Below, piece by piece: positions 38,501-52,292 of a DNA stretch of 64,000 nucleotides (position 1 is the stretch's first letter; every line of letters starts with the position of its first letter). The notes beneath the pieces were generated by a model that did not search any database, was not told where the DNA came from, and saw nothing but the letters and a program-made list of their open reading frames with translations. A program made the translations under genes and the position numbers. This DNA comes from Zonotrichia leucophrys gambelii (Eukaryota; Chordata; Aves; Passeriformes; Passerellidae): assembly GCF_028769735.1 (NCBI RefSeq), contig NC_088171.1, forward strand, positions 67,721,216 to 67,785,215, in the 5' to 3' direction.

Positions 38501-41500
38501 TTACAGGGAGTACAGGGAGAAAATCTGCCTAAGGACTGCAAAAGAAAGGCTCTTTAGCAGCCTGTGGTGTCACTCCTCCTAAGTTTTCCATATCTCTCCT
38601 GGGAATACTGGTTTTGTGAATCATGGTGCCTTGTTGAATGGAGAACCAGTTGGGCATTTGATATTTTTTCAGAAGTCATGTATTTATAAAGTTAGAGGTC
38701 GACATCAAACACTTAATAACTTTAGAAGGTAGAATTGTGTGTTGTGTATTCTTTTCTGTCCAAGTTCTTCCTTCCTCTAGACCATCAGTCTGTTTTCTAC
38801 TTTAACCCTGTAATACCAAAAGCCAGTTGAGATGGGTTGTTGTCTTTTTCAGCTTTTAGTGATTCTAGTCAAATACAAAGAGTTAATATCTTCTACATAT
38901 GTTAAAACAAAGGTTTTCTTCTGGCTCAAGTGCTGCTTTGTTAAAGTCTGTCTTTTCTTTACTCTCTCTGCTTTTTGGAATCAAATTTATGGTTGCATCT
39001 CCACAGAGTATGAATGTTTCTTTTTATTATTATTTTAAGTAAAAAATATAACTGCCGTGGTCTCCCACTTCCTGGATGACATTGGCAACTTTACTTGTGG
39101 CTACTGACATTTCAAGAGACCCATCTTATACAGGCAGTCTGTGTTTGGCTAAATTTAGCAAGCCAGGGATCAAGTGGCAAGTATGTTCCACCCTGAAACC
39201 TATTTTTGGGAAGAACTCAGCATAGGCACCAAGAGGTTAAAAAGCTGTGTGGGGGAGAAGAAGAAGAAAAAAAAAAAGATAAGAAGCAAAATATTTTGCA
39301 AGAATTGTTGCTATGTTCTGAGCTTCAGCTCTTGAACACTGTGGCTCTGAATCACGTTCACTGGGGAAACAGCTGCAGCTGTTTAAGATGCTACTGCTCC
39401 TCAGCTGTTTGTTACCTTCCTTTTGCAGGCTGGGGGCTGAACACAAACCTTCCTCAGCAGTTTAGTCTTAATGTTACCCTTTCTAACATAAGGCAAATAA
39501 GATGCAGGCATGTATTCCCTTTCCCCCAGCATCACTGGGGAGTGCAGCCGCCCCTGCAAGAGGGTTGGGGTGGGCATGGGTAGTGTAAGCAGCCCCAGCG
39601 AGTTTCTGTAATGCATTTGGAAGGGTTGCATTTATGTGCACTGAGAGTCCTGACTGTACTCTGCTGTCCCTGACCATGAAATATGTTTCTACATATTCGG
39701 TTGTGACTGGGTTAGTTAAAAGTGTTTTGGAAAATTGACTTGACTAAATCACAGAGAAACTATGGACATGCTGGTCTGTAATTAACTGATGAGCACAGTG
39801 CTAACCAGATAAAAACCCATTGTCAGCTCATAGCGGTTCGTTCCTATGGGTTGGTGCATGTTCATCCCAGCAGTTTAACCCTGTTTTGATTCAGTGCCTT
39901 CTAGACACTGTTTATTCCCTCCTACAGAAGTGTGCATTAGCCAAAAGGATTTGTAAGGCTGTCCTGGAACAGAGGTCCAGCACTGTGTGCCCATCCTCTC
40001 CCCACTGCCAGGGCTGCCCTGGGATGGAAGATGCAAAGCAGACTGCCTCTCCGGGAGCCCTGCCAGCGGCTGACTCAAGGTGAAGGATCTCGGGACCGGC
40101 TGTAATGGTGAGAGCCGCGCCCGGTCTGGTTCAGCAGCACACCTGGTGCTTCAGCAGGGGTGGGAAAGGCACTGTGTGTGCTGGCACAGCCCCCCACACC
40201 GTGCCTGTGCCTGGCCCTGGCTGCAGCCGAGCCAGCCCTGGGCACTCACAAGGCTTTGAGGCCTTGCACTGCCCTAGCCTGTGCCGGTGGGGAGCTGGCA
40301 CAGCCCCTCTCCCTCCCTGCTGGAGGAGAGAGATGGATGAAACTGGTCTGGGAGCAGGTGAGTCATGGGCTGGCTCCTTGCTTCCTCTTGCTTGAGGATC
40401 CAGAGGCATGTCAGAGACAGGAAAGGGACAGTTAGTTTCTAGTGGGGATGCTGGGCTGGCAATCTGGAAGTGTAGGAGATTCCCAGCTGTGCTACTGGCC
40501 TCAGCTTCCCTGGGAAACAAAACAGAGATAATAATTACTCTGTCATGGATTTCAGTCTCTGGAATATTGAACATAAGGGAATATTCATGGGCTCATTGCT
40601 TTTGTGTTTTTATTAGGAGCACTGGCACTTAAAATGACAATGACCTGGGTATTTAACAGACTCTTCATAATGTAGCTGTTTGCTTTTTCCTTTACTGAGC
40701 CCAGACAACAGAAACAAAATAGTTCAGGGTCTTCTGAGTCAGCTGTTAGTGCAGTGTGAGATCAAGCATGATTAAGATTTTTTTAAAAGTTCTGTAACAT
40801 AGAAAAAAAAGAAGAGGGAGTTCCCTTTTGTTAGAATGCAGTAAACAAGTTCTTATTATTATATCTTAACACAGAGCTTTTGACCAGCCTAAAAAGCATC
40901 ATGGTGATGTAGAAACTAATGCAGTTAGTACTTTTAGTGCCCAAGTGTTTAGGAGTATTTAGAAGCATTGCTTTCCTAAGCATTCAGTACTCTTCTTTTT
41001 TACAAAAGTCATGAGAGCATGTGATACTCAGCCTTGAAAACATCTTGATCTCTGCCAGATGTTGAGATCAACAAGGCCATGTTTATTTTGTATTCCTAGA
41101 GTTGGGGTGTCAGGGGGGGAAATCCCATCCCATACTTGAAGGAAGCACACCTAATTTCTCCCTTTCATGGAAAAAGATCAAGTATTTCTCAAGCCACAAG
41201 TGTCTACCCTGTAAAAAAACAGAAACCCAATTTAATAATAATACTTTTGAGAGCAGCCTTAAAATCCCAACAAAAGAAGGCAGAATTAAACCTCTTGAAA
41301 ACATCTCTTGTCCTTATTTGGGGCAACACAGATTGGAGTACAATTTTCAGATCAGGCTCATCCTCCTCTATTTTCACTTTGGTGAAATGGAATAGAAGTA
41401 GAAGGGGCCATTTCAGGCCTCTCCTTTCATGAAGGATGCAGCAGTGTTAAAGAACAGAAAGAAATACTTCAAGGCTGCTTGGAAAGAGAAGGAATTTAAT

Positions 41501-41934
41501 TCCCACCTTAATTGGGGATCTTTTATATCGATTTCAGCAAGGACTGCTGCAGACATGAATAGACTGAGGTCAAACTGCAAACAGAACTCAAACTGCAAAC
41601 TTCACTGAAACTGGTGGTGGAAGGAGAATCTGCACACACTGCTCCCCTTTAGTGGCAGAAGTAGGAAAGAGTTAAGATCGCTAATGCTACCTGAAGGTAG
41701 AAATACTGGAACTCCTCCCTCACAAATGATGGGCATCAGAGGCTTCAGATGGCTATTGGCTTTTCAAGTGTGAAAAGGCTGAGGAAAGAAAAATGGTGTT
41801 CTTGTAATGATTGAGGAAGTGTATCCTAATGGCTAATTGCTACTGAACACACTTTCCAACTCTCCCCTTTCCTCTGTTCCTCCTTCCTGATTATGAAGTG
41901 AGCTGCCTAAGGAGACACAAACACAGTATTCTTC

Positions 41935-42047
41935 ATCTCCTCTGACCTCTTTTCCCCTCTTTTTTCTTCCTCCCTGCCCCCTTTTGCCTGTTTCTGTCTT
42001 TCCCTTCTTTTTCTCTTCCTTATATATATATACATATTTTTTTTTTC
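41935..42047. repeat. Polypyrimidine tract with TA microsatellite
   Basis: About 85 bp of almost pure C/T sequence on the plus strand runs into (TA)5-type repeats at 42021-42031 and then a T run. It can form unusual DNA structures, and it explains the Lys/Glu/Arg-rich spurious frames on the minus strand. Confidence 0.85.
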
Positions 42048-44168
42048 CCTCAGTAGCATCAGCTTGCTGTGGGATGGCAGGGATGGTTGTGCTGGCCTGA
42101 GGGAGAAGCTCAGCTGCAAACAAGGGTTATGAGGATGTAAGGGCCAGTGATCTGAGCATGATTCTCAGAGAAACAAAATCTGGTGACTCTTGTGTTGGCA
42201 GCTGTTAACGAAGGAGCTGTGTATCTGCTGCAGGAGCTGAGCAGGTCTATTAAGGCCTGGTATTATTATCAGGCTTGTTAGCACACCAGCCTGCTACTGG
42301 AGGTGGCTTGGCAGCAATATATGCTGTGCTCAGTTATCCGCTCTGCAGGGCAGTAATTTCTGGCACAGAAAGGGTTAGTGGCCCACAACTGGCAGTGTCC
42401 TTGAGTCCTGCAGCAGGAATAGCCAGGGCCATTGTCAAAGTCTGAAGAGGCTTTTAAACAGAGTTTAAATGAATTTCAAAAGGTGACATGAGAATATGAG
42501 CAAATACATCGCTTGTTTGATCTCTCCTGTGTCATCCTTGGGGGGGTGAGAAAAAAAGGATTTGTGCATTCTTGCAAGGAATGGAGGGAACACCCCATTC
42601 AGCTACCAAATCTGCTTGTAATGGAAATTTACCACTCCCTGCATTTTTGGCTGGCTGCAGAGTTCAGAAGGGGTAACAATTGTACTGTGCTGGGGTTAGT
42701 GCTGCTCTAGTTCTGAGACAACTCTGTCTTGTCAATGTAGGCTGAAATCATCGCTTACTATGGACACAAATGATACTTAAGCCATTAACACTTCAGTGAT
42801 AAATATCTCCTCATGTGGTAAAGTCCTAGAAAAGTGGCTTTGATAAAAATCAAGATGATTGTCTAACTGGAAACTTTCTATTTGCAAGACACTTGGACTG
42901 TGTTGGTGTACGACACTAGATTTGCTCTGACACGTAAGGTCCCAGTGGGGCAATTTCTAAGGCTTCTGGCTCGGTCCTTGTCACCTGTTTAGAGAGCCCT
43001 TCAAAGCAGGCAGTGGGCTACTCTTAAATGGTGTCCTGGCAGTGCTCTTGCAGCTGAGGTACTACAGCCCCATCTGTGTTTCATGATGGTCTTTTTCTGT
43101 ATCAGGAGACCAGGTGTGAGCTCTCTCAGTGGGAGAGGAGAGGCTGCCAGGCCCTCAGGAAAGCTGGCAATTGGCTTGGTTTCCAGAAAAATCAGTGCTT
43201 GTGGGTAGTTTCTATAATGAATCCCAGGAGCTCCTGGAAAATTATTTTTTCTGTTATCACCAGCTCAGATGCTGAGCTGGTGGTACCATTCTGATGGCCT
43301 TAGTGGAAAGCAGGGTGGGCACAGGCTTGTCTGGGTGCCTACAAAAAAGGCAGTGTTTCTGGGAAGTGTTGAGCTGTCTGCACATACACAGGTTGGCTCT
43401 TCCATCTGTGTGACGTGTGATGTTCAGGAAAGGGGAGGTGTATGGTACTCATGTGGTGAAAAGAACCTGTGGCCTGTCTAGCCACTGCTGTCCCAGAGAA
43501 CCTGGCTCACAAAGCCCTATTTGCTGGTAGTTTCTGCAGTTAGGGAAGAAAAAAGTGGCCATGAGAACTTTTAACTCACTAAAAAAAGACACAGACACTG
43601 CAATCTTTGCTATGACTCATCTGGGCTGTTACTTGAAAAAGGCAGGCTGAGCATTTGAGGACCTCCTTACTCAAGGGAGCAGCACTCATTTGTGAACTCT
43701 CTGAAGCTCTGAAAGTAGAAATGGTGTAGGTGAGCAGTTCCCATGCTGAGCCTCTGACCACTGATTTCCCTCCAGCCACGGCCAGATGCAGCTCAGGGAG
43801 AGCCAGCAGGTCACGGCTGGCTAGTTACTTCCCACCTGTTGCTTCCACGGCTGCTAAACAAGTTTGAGAAGTAAAAATCCAGCATATATGTTCTCATTCT
43901 CATCTTGCTCTTAAAAACAGATGATGAAAAAGTTGCAGAAATATTAATAATTCCTGCATGATGGGGCTTTGCACTGTAGTGAATGTTGCTGATGGGGAGG
44001 GGTGTCTAAGAAAGTTGGTGTCTGCTTTATCAAAGTGTGAGTGGAGAAAATTTCGTGAAGTTTTGACAATGTTTTGCCCACTTGGAGCTTTATTACAGAT
44101 TCACAGAGAGTCAAAGCACTGCTGTGAACTGCAGCAGCTTGTTCAGTCACCTCCCTTCAGTGAACAAG

Positions 44169-44532
44169 CCGTGCTCCCGCGGGGCCTTGCTGGGACATGA
44201 AAGCGCCGACGTGCGTTCTGGAAAACCTTGCGGCACCGCTGCCTCCTCTCCGGGGATTAGGGACTTGCTGAGTCCCATGAGGAAAGACTGTCCCCCCAGC
44301 TGAGCAAATGGTGGTACACACTGCCGAGGGGGTAGGTCAGTGCTGTCCCAGTGTCCAGCAGCCCGGGCAGCCGGCAGAGGAGCCGGGCTGTCCCCGGCCA
44401 GGGCTGCTGTTTGCTCAGGGAGCGGGAGCCGGGCGATAACGCGTCCCTCGAGATAAAGCGCTTTTGTTGTTTGCCTGCTGGGTCAGGGCTCGCTAGGTGT
44501 TCTGCATTGCTGGGCGTTAAGGGTGTAGGCCG
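44169..44532. promoter_or_regulatory. CpG-island-like segment, possible distal promoter
   Basis: By hand count about 25 CpG dinucleotides occur in 364 bp, in GC-rich sequence. Dense groups lie at 44169-44252 and 44360-44460 (for example CCCGCGGGG and AACGCGTCCCTCGAG). The surrounding tens of kilobases are CpG-poor, as is normal for vertebrate DNA. No TATA box or coding exon was recognised next to it. A role as promoter or enhancer is inferred from composition only. Confidence 0.5.
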
Positions 44533-45114
44533 CTTAAAAGAAATTTAAAAAGGGACTTTGAATGGGCTGGGTCAAGGTGTCAGAGGGTTAAATCAGAACA
44601 GTTCCGGCACTTGCTAGGGGGAGAAAGTTGTATAACATCACCTTACACAGAGTAAACCTCTTCCTCTCAGCCGGGCAGCCCTTTATGCGAGAGGGGAACA
44701 ATCGTAAAATCACAAAGCCTTTTTTTTTTTTTTAGCCGAGTCTTTGCTATGGTGTGTCGCCATCCTCAAGGCAGGAAAACAGATTACTGGGGGGAGGTAG
44801 GAGTGGAGGAAAAAACCCGACAAAAATCCAGTGTAGTGGGAAGGCTCAGCAGTTTAAGAGTGCCACCTCCTGGCTGGCCCGGGCAGGGAGGGGTGTCCCA
44901 CTTCCCACTGACGTGTCCCACACCTACTCGCTACCAGCGGCAGCCCTGGAGCCCCACGCACGGATTTCTCGCCAAGCGATGGACGCTGAGGGCTGCAAAG
45001 GGCAAAATCATCTGCAGCTTTCGGCCTGGTCAGTGCAGTAAACCAGAACGGACTTTGGTGTGCGTAGGCTGGCCCAAACAGGATTTTTCCACTTTATGCA
45101 AGCACCTACATCTT

Positions 45115-45138
45115 TTTGTTTGTTTGCTTGTTTGTTTG
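45115..45138. repeat. (TTTG)n simple repeat
   Basis: About six TTTG units with one C interruption. Confidence 0.9.
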
Positions 45139-45316
45139 GAGGTTTTTTGTTGCATTGGATGAAAAGAAGCTCTGATGGCACCTCCTTCCCCAGGGATGGG
45201 GGACCTCAGAACATAAAATGTTTTGACTCACAGTGGGATGGGGATGACAGGAGAGATTCTTTTTGGTAAGGTCAGATCTATTGTCCAAATGCTGACATTT
45301 AAATTTCATGCTAATT

Positions 45317-45333
45317 AAAAAAAAAAAAAAAAA
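45317..45333. repeat. Poly-A run
   Basis: Seventeen uninterrupted A residues preceded by GCTAATT. No retroposed gene is visible upstream. Confidence 0.95.
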
Positions 45334-48300
45334 GAAGGTACTTTGAAATGAAATCACCTTTTCTATGGCACTCTTGTAAAGATTTCTCCTTAGAAGAGAA
45401 CCAGATTTTCCTGGTTTAAGGGGGTAGCCATTGTCCCATCCTCTTGGCCTCTGATTAGCACAGGACCAGGGCCTGCTGCACAAGGCAGCAGGGATGTAGG
45501 CAGGCAGCCCTGCTGGGGCTGCACTGGGTCCTGCTGCAAATATCTCCTGAGCCAAGATGATGTGAAGGTGACATCTTGGCTCCTCCTCGAGATGGGGAAG
45601 GGATCAGCTGGAGAGCTAGGGCTTGCCTGGGACCAAGAAGCTGTAGCTTGGGATATTGTGGAAAAAGCTGCCCTTAGGGATGCCAGTAGAACAGGGTCTC
45701 AGCTTTGGAGGGCACCTTGGTTTCCCTAGAGGATTGGATTCACAAAATTATTTTTGCTGTTGCACTTGAGTTTCCACGAAGCTGAGTAGGATTCAGGACT
45801 GCCCCGCATGTGAGCAGCAGTCCCCCAGCAGTTTAGCCATCTCTTAACCTCCCACCTTTTTTCCCCACTCGTGGCTACAGAACTTATGTGACCCTTGCAG
45901 AGCCAGTCCAAGAAGAAAGCCAAGGCAGAGGCAAACAGCTTTCTGGTGCTGTAGTTTGTGAGCAGGTGTGCAGCAGAGCAGAATGAACCTGGTGTAGGGG
46001 CAAGGGAAGGAAAGGGAGTGCACAGCTGAGGAGGCACGGGATGAGCACAGCTCCAGGGGCCTCGGTGCTCTGCTCGCTGCAGATGCTGTTTGTGATGGCC
46101 CCCACTGCAGCTGGGGCAGGCCTTCATCAGCAGTGTGCGCTTCCTGAGGCACATCAGCTGCTTCAACGTGGTCTCAAGAGCACTTAGAGATGTACAGGAC
46201 ATTATAGGTATAGACAGCTTTTCCCTCTCTAAAGAAACAATTTAGCTTTGCAGACATTCCACTAACAGTATGGGTGTTGGGCTTTTTTTTCTCTAGATGG
46301 TACAAAATGTAATCACTTATGCAATACAGCAGACTGGCTTTCTAATCTTCCCTCTGATGTACCACTTTGGAAAGTTCTTTGGATTTATATCTGATTTCAC
46401 AGTGTTCCCCATCCTCCTCCCTTTCATCTCATTCTGTGGTGTTTCCTGTTGGTGTAGTAACTCTTGAAGAAGGAGAGGAGGCAGGAACATCTTGAAATTG
46501 CTGTGGTAGTGTGATAGTGCCTCCTGAGCAGCACTGCAGTGGGGCAATGCAGAAGCCTGAGCAATGGTTTTGATGTGAGCAATGCTGTACCCTGGCACCT
46601 CAATCCTTTGGCCCAGCTGAAGGTTTTGTGGTATGAGCCAGGCCAGAGAATTTTTTGAGCCTAAAATAAGTAAATAAGACTACAGTGCAAGTCCAGTGTC
46701 TTGACACAAACAGGAATTCCTTCAGCCAATTTTGCTGCTGAAGTGCCCATATTGTAAAGGTACAACTTTATAGTTTTGGACTTTCTTTCAAATAGCTTGT
46801 GGTGAGTTTTTGTTGTACCAGTCCTCTCTGCTGTGTGGTCCCAGTCTGTGTCTGGAAGATTCCTCCATTTAATCCATTCTTTAGCCACTGGTCTTTCCAG
46901 ACAAAAGTACCTTGTTTGACCTGGCTGCGTCCCCTGACTTCAAGCAGAAAATCTTCAAAATTTAATACTTGTCTGTTAGCTCAGTCTCAGTCTCACCTGT
47001 GTTTGAGGTTTCATCTCAAGGGGAAAGTAAACCCCAGAAAATTAGCAGAGAAACTACCTCTCAATACTGAGGCTGATATCAGTTATATGAAGGTCTGCAC
47101 AGACAGTTTATTTCAGTCTAGTCAACATAGAAAAATTTCCCTGAATTGTTATCACAGTTGAACTAAGACTGATCTTTAAAAATTTGTTTTCCCCCTATAG
47201 AATACTCTGATGTGGTTAAATTCAGAGATACCCAAGAATCTACTCAAGTGTTTTTCTTAGCTTGGCTGCACTTGGGTTTTTTGTTCATATTGTTCTTTTT
47301 TGTTTTTGTTGTTGGCCAGTGGGAGCAGTTTGCTATTGTAGACAGCACTATAGAAGAATTGCTGTAGACAGCCCTCCCTTGTGTGAGCAAGCAGCAGTGA
47401 CTTGGAGGTGAAGGAATCCTGCAGTATTATTTGCTTCCCACCTTCTGCAATTGCAGTACCAAAGCTCATTGCAGTAGTGGCTCTAGGCCTGTTTGTTTGT
47501 ATGCATCATCCACAAGGTACCAATGTTCTTCTGAACTCTAATGCTTCTTGTTATCTGTTTACCCTTGGAGATGCTGACAAAAGAGTTAGGAATGGAAAAA
47601 TATTGTGTATTCCTGATCTGGATTGGTGTGTAGTTCCCTAGGAATCCAGGGAGGCCTTGAATTTGATGTTGCTTTCCTGTTTTTAGGGAGCAGACCAAGC
47701 TATGAATAATAAATACAAGCTCTGGGGCAAAACCATTTTCCATTCATAAAATTCAACATTAAAGGCTGAACAGTAATTTCTTAGTCTGCTACAAAGCAAT
47801 AGGAATTCCATGTTGGGACTAGAGAGCTGCTGACAGCTTCTTCAGCTTTTGTTGTGTCACAGTTTAATAAATTGGTTCATCTTTGATTTTTATACAGATA
47901 GAACAAAGGTATCTCCAGCTAAATTATGCGGATTAGTACAGTTTTCAATCTGAGGAGTTTGAATTTGGAAAAATAAAGGCAAAGCAGGTCCCTTTCTTCT
48001 GCTGGCTTCTCTGTTGGCTTTCAGAATGAGAAATAGCTGGGGCATAACTTGAATAAATCAAGAATGAGGAGATGAAAGTTACGGTATTCTGTTTGGGGCA
48101 AAACTTACCGCATAGACCCTGAAGTTTCTGCTTCAGTGATGACGTTGTGAGAAATCAAATCATAGGATGCCAATAAGTTTCCGTGGTCTGGATCCTACAT
48201 TTATTTGTACTTCAACATCTGAGGGGTCCTGTTGGAGCCCAGGTGGAACATTGCAGGGAGGGAGGGGTAAATCACTGTCAGTGGTGCAGTGATTGAGGAG

Positions 48301-51300
48301 GATCTCTGATTTGAGTGCTCTTGTAAAGAGCATTCAGTAGGGAAATCTGATTGTGACTTGCTCTCCTCCCACCCTGGAGCAGGCAGTTGTTCTCCAAACT
48401 GATGACTGTCAGGTAATAGAAGGAGGTGAAGGTTTGCAAGGGGCAAGAGAGCATCCTGGATCAAAGTGTTTGTTTTTTCAAGGTAAAGCTGCATTAAACT
48501 GGGGAGAAGCAGACCAGCAACAGTGAAGAATATAATCTGTGCATTTTATCACTCTGCTAACCCCAGCTGTAAAATTTACCATAGGAAGGCTAATAAAATG
48601 GGAGCCACACAAGCAAACAGGGCATGGGATTATCAGCAAACATTTATTTTGGCTCTGGTGGAGCCACTCCCCTGATCAAAGTGGTTGGAGTTTGAACCTC
48701 TTTTAAGTTGTTCCCTGCTTGGACTGGGAGTGCCCTGATCTTGCATTGATGGTGTCAGTATCGTCTGTGCAGCTGTATAGAAGAAAGTATCAGCAGGGAG
48801 AGGGAAATTCTGTGAGGCTCCTTTACTGCACTGTGAGACAACAGTAGCTTATATTTTAGCTTTGCCAGCAACTGCCTGGTTTAGGAAAACAACCTGAGGC
48901 TTATTGTATAACTAGATGGCATAGGTATTATCACAGGGCCAACAGGGAATGCTTTACCATTTGCAGGCTCATGTCTGGCAGACTGAGTAGCTGTGTAATC
49001 CTTATCAACAAAATAGCCTGCTGGCAGAAATCACCTTGAGCCCCAGGCTCTTCCCTTCCGGAGCCTCTTCTCTGACTGATCTCTTTGGTCGGGGTTCCCC
49101 CTCTCTCCTCCAACAAGAGCTGCTTGAATCCCTCCTGGCAATGAGTCTCTTGACTGAAACAAACATCTCCTCTCTGATCCTTTCAGGCTCCATGGCTGAT
49201 GTCTGGTGGGGGGGGGCTCACTTGCTGAATGTGGTGTTCTTGTTCAGTCTCACTGGCTGGGGAAATACTTTAAGAGTTTCTGGGAGGGGGTACATGGGTG
49301 AGAAACAGAGTATTCTCATGAGAGAAACAGAGGGAGGAGTAGGTTTTTAAGTCCTCAATGCTGGGATCTTTCTATGCAAACATCTTGCATCTCACTTTGT
49401 GCTAAGGGCAGAACAAAAGCAGCTTTACTTCTGACTTTCTTTCCATTTTTTTTTCTTCTTATCTGTTTTGTCCATTCTGTATTTCTTTTATTTATTTTGT
49501 ACTCTGTTTGGGAGATTGTCGTAGACATCTTTGTGCTTGAGTTCAGATTCATTTTAAGGCCAACTCATAATATGTTTGCACTAGAGAGGCAAGAGTGAAG
49601 CTGGGCTTGCATGTAGCTCTCGTGATATGAACAGCATTCCTTCCTGGTCAGGGCAGTGCTGAAGCACCAGAGTCTCTGCCTCCAAGGGGAGACTGGGCTG
49701 AGCAGCAAGGGAAGAGAGCAGGCAGCAGGAAGTTAATGCTGTGGGTGTTAGACTGCAAAGGATTGCTTCATAATATATATTTTTTACAATTTTATTTTTA
49801 AATGGCTCCACATTATCCAGCCAATGCTAGGCCAGAGTACTTGTTTTTGAGGCCTCCTGGCAGTGTGGGTGTTGAGGGGAAACGGAAGCAATCTGTAAGA
49901 CTGACAGAGCAATTCAAGCAAGACTTCCCCCTTGCCCTCCCAGGGTAAAATGTGTGACTTTCTGCCCTCATATCTGCCACAGTCTGCATTCTTGCACTGC
50001 GTGAGGAAGGTCCTGCATCCATATGTGAGGTCTGGGAGGGCTTTCCTGTTCTCAGCTGCTTGATCCCTGTAGCATATGCTCCATGCTACTGCTGCACAGA
50101 AATGAGGGTCTCAGCAGATAGAGCCCTGTAAGGAGGCTGGGTGAGAGCTGGCTTTGTGGGTGGACCTTCACACTGAGCTGGGGATGTGCTGGGATGAAGG
50201 AGTGGGGGGAGATCTGTTCGTGTCGGGCAGTTTGGGACTTTGCCTGCTGGGACACAGAAGTCCCTGTGACTGGAGTGTGCATGACTTGGTGGAAACATTG
50301 TAGTAGCTGTTTTATTTCAGCTTTAGCTGATCAGTGAGTGTATGAGTGTATTTGTAGCGCACTGATCATTGTGTTTGCCTGAGCCCTGTGGGAGCTCCTG
50401 GGGAGCAGACTCCCATCCCATCTGTCTCACTGAAGCATTTGTCAGTCCTGGGAAGGGTACTTCAGAATGATCCATGAAAGAGATTGGAGTTTGTGCTCTA
50501 GGTGGATTCTTCATCATGGTCCATTACAGAAGAGCTGAAGCTAAAGATAAGATACTTTACCTTCCCTTGTGTCTTTTGGGACAAAAACTTGATTTCAGTT
50601 GCAATAGCATCATTTAGATGTTCCTGCTTCCCCTACTCTCTTTTCTTATGCTGCAGAACACCATCAAAATAACAAAATGCAGCCACACTGGGATTATTTT
50701 AGAGCTGCACTGGAGAGCATAGGAGATGGTATATGAGAAATTTAAGCAATGGATTTTTATGGAAAGAGTAACATGTTTCAACATAACAGAAGTAATAGCA
50801 TAAAGACACTTCCAATTCAGGCAATCTTGCCAGCAAGAGCTGAGATTCTGGCCCTGAATTTGACTTCACTTGTGCCTCATACCCCTCACTTCAAGGAGAT
50901 CTGTGTGGAAATGTGCAGATCTTTGTTTTAGCAAAATCCCACCACCTTCTTGCTCAGGCTGCACATCCCTGGAGAATATTGCTCTTACCTGTGCACAGCT
51001 GAGCTGTGTTCAGAGCCTGGTTCTTGCAACAGAGCTCTTATTAAGCTTTTTAAGGCTCCTTCAGAAAGATGACTGCAGTAGCTGCCAGATGTACTAGAAT
51101 TCAGGTGTGCTAGCACGAATATACCATAGATCTTCTGGGACAGCAAGGGATTCTTTTGCTGTGCTGGGATCAGTGAAGATGAACTCTGGTTTTGTTGCTT
51201 GGCTATGCCAACATGGGGTCTGATTAGAAACAGGAATTCAAGGAAGAAACCAAGGCAATTCTTAGGCTGAAGGAGTAAAGGCCTTTTTTAATTTAGAGAA

Positions 51301-51733
51301 CAGCAGAGATCTTGATCTTCCAACCCCTGAAAGATCTTTAGACAACACATCTCCCCATCTCTGTGGTATGACAAACACACCTTTCTCCTGCCATGGAGAA
51401 ACATTCAACCACTTAAACTGGAGTTGAGTTTAAGATGCAGTGTTGTTTTTTCAGTTTAATTCCCATGGAAATGGGCAGGCAGGTTTCTGATAGGAAGCCA
51501 AATGCTGTTCAGCTGGTGCTGGGAGCGAGGTTCTGCAAGGTTCATGTGTGAGGTGGGCAGTGAAGGGTCAGAAGATCTCAAGGGCCAGAAGTTTGTTGCT
51601 TTAGAGATTGAATTCCTATTTTTCAGTCAGCTGAGACCTCTTGCTGCAGATTCTGGTACAGATGCTCTGGGGGAGCCTCTGTACTGTGTGGAGGCAAAAG
51701 CTCACTTGTTTGCTGTTGTGGGCCTGCAGGCTC

Positions 51734-51771
51734 CTTCAGATGTGCCCAAGGCTATAAGGGCACATCTGAAG
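51734..51771. repeat. Perfect 14-bp inverted repeat with 10-nt loop
   Basis: The left arm CTTCAGATGTGCCC (51734-51747) and the right arm GGGCACATCTGAAG (51758-51771) are exact reverse complements around AAGGCTATAA. The stem does not extend well beyond these arms. Such a perfect short-range palindrome is not expected by chance in 64 kb. Confidence 0.9.
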
Positions 51772-52292
51772 AATTTGTTGAATTTGTCGAAGAGGATCTT
51801 GGCTATTATAGGATCAGTTTCAAATACAAGTGCTTGAACTAGCACTGTGTCTGTTTTTAATCTGCTGAATCTTTCATCAGATAACAGACCAAGAAGCTTG
51901 GTGGCAGGAATTTGGGTTTTAGTCATGGTTTTGTTGTGTGATTGCAGTGAAACTGAGCTGAGCAAGTGGACTCTTTCATGAATGCTGCTGCTGGATGGAA
52001 TTTTGTTAGCTTCTCTTTAAGGTATGGCTCTTCTGATGTCTCATGGGAATTATGGGGGTTGGATGAAGTTGAAGAGCTGCTGGCATGAGGAGAAAAAGAA
52101 GATTCCTGTGTCTGTATAGTGATACTATTTTATTGTTTATGTCACCTAAAAGGCAGCAATGATGATGTCTTAGATTAATTGTTTCCAAAACAGTATAATT
52201 TGAAACCTGCTTTGGGGAGTGGCAGTCAAAGCTGTGATGAACACCTTGGCCTTCTCTCTTTCCTCTTTTCTTTTTTCCCCTCTCCAAACCAG

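Larger units (their letters stand above)
31191..44168. other. Non-coding sequence, no recognised gene
   Basis: The first kilobase is GC-rich, then the sequence turns AT-rich. It contains a T run (33522-33534), an AAAAC-type repeat (35478-35503), a purine tract (39256-39287), a few clustered CpGs at 40052-40122 and the polypyrimidine tract at 41935-42047. No gene recognised. Confidence 0.6.

Noticed and set aside
41833..42123. Lys/Glu/Arg-rich minus-strand frames
   Set aside because: They are translations of the polypyrimidine tract on the opposite strand, i.e. low complexity.
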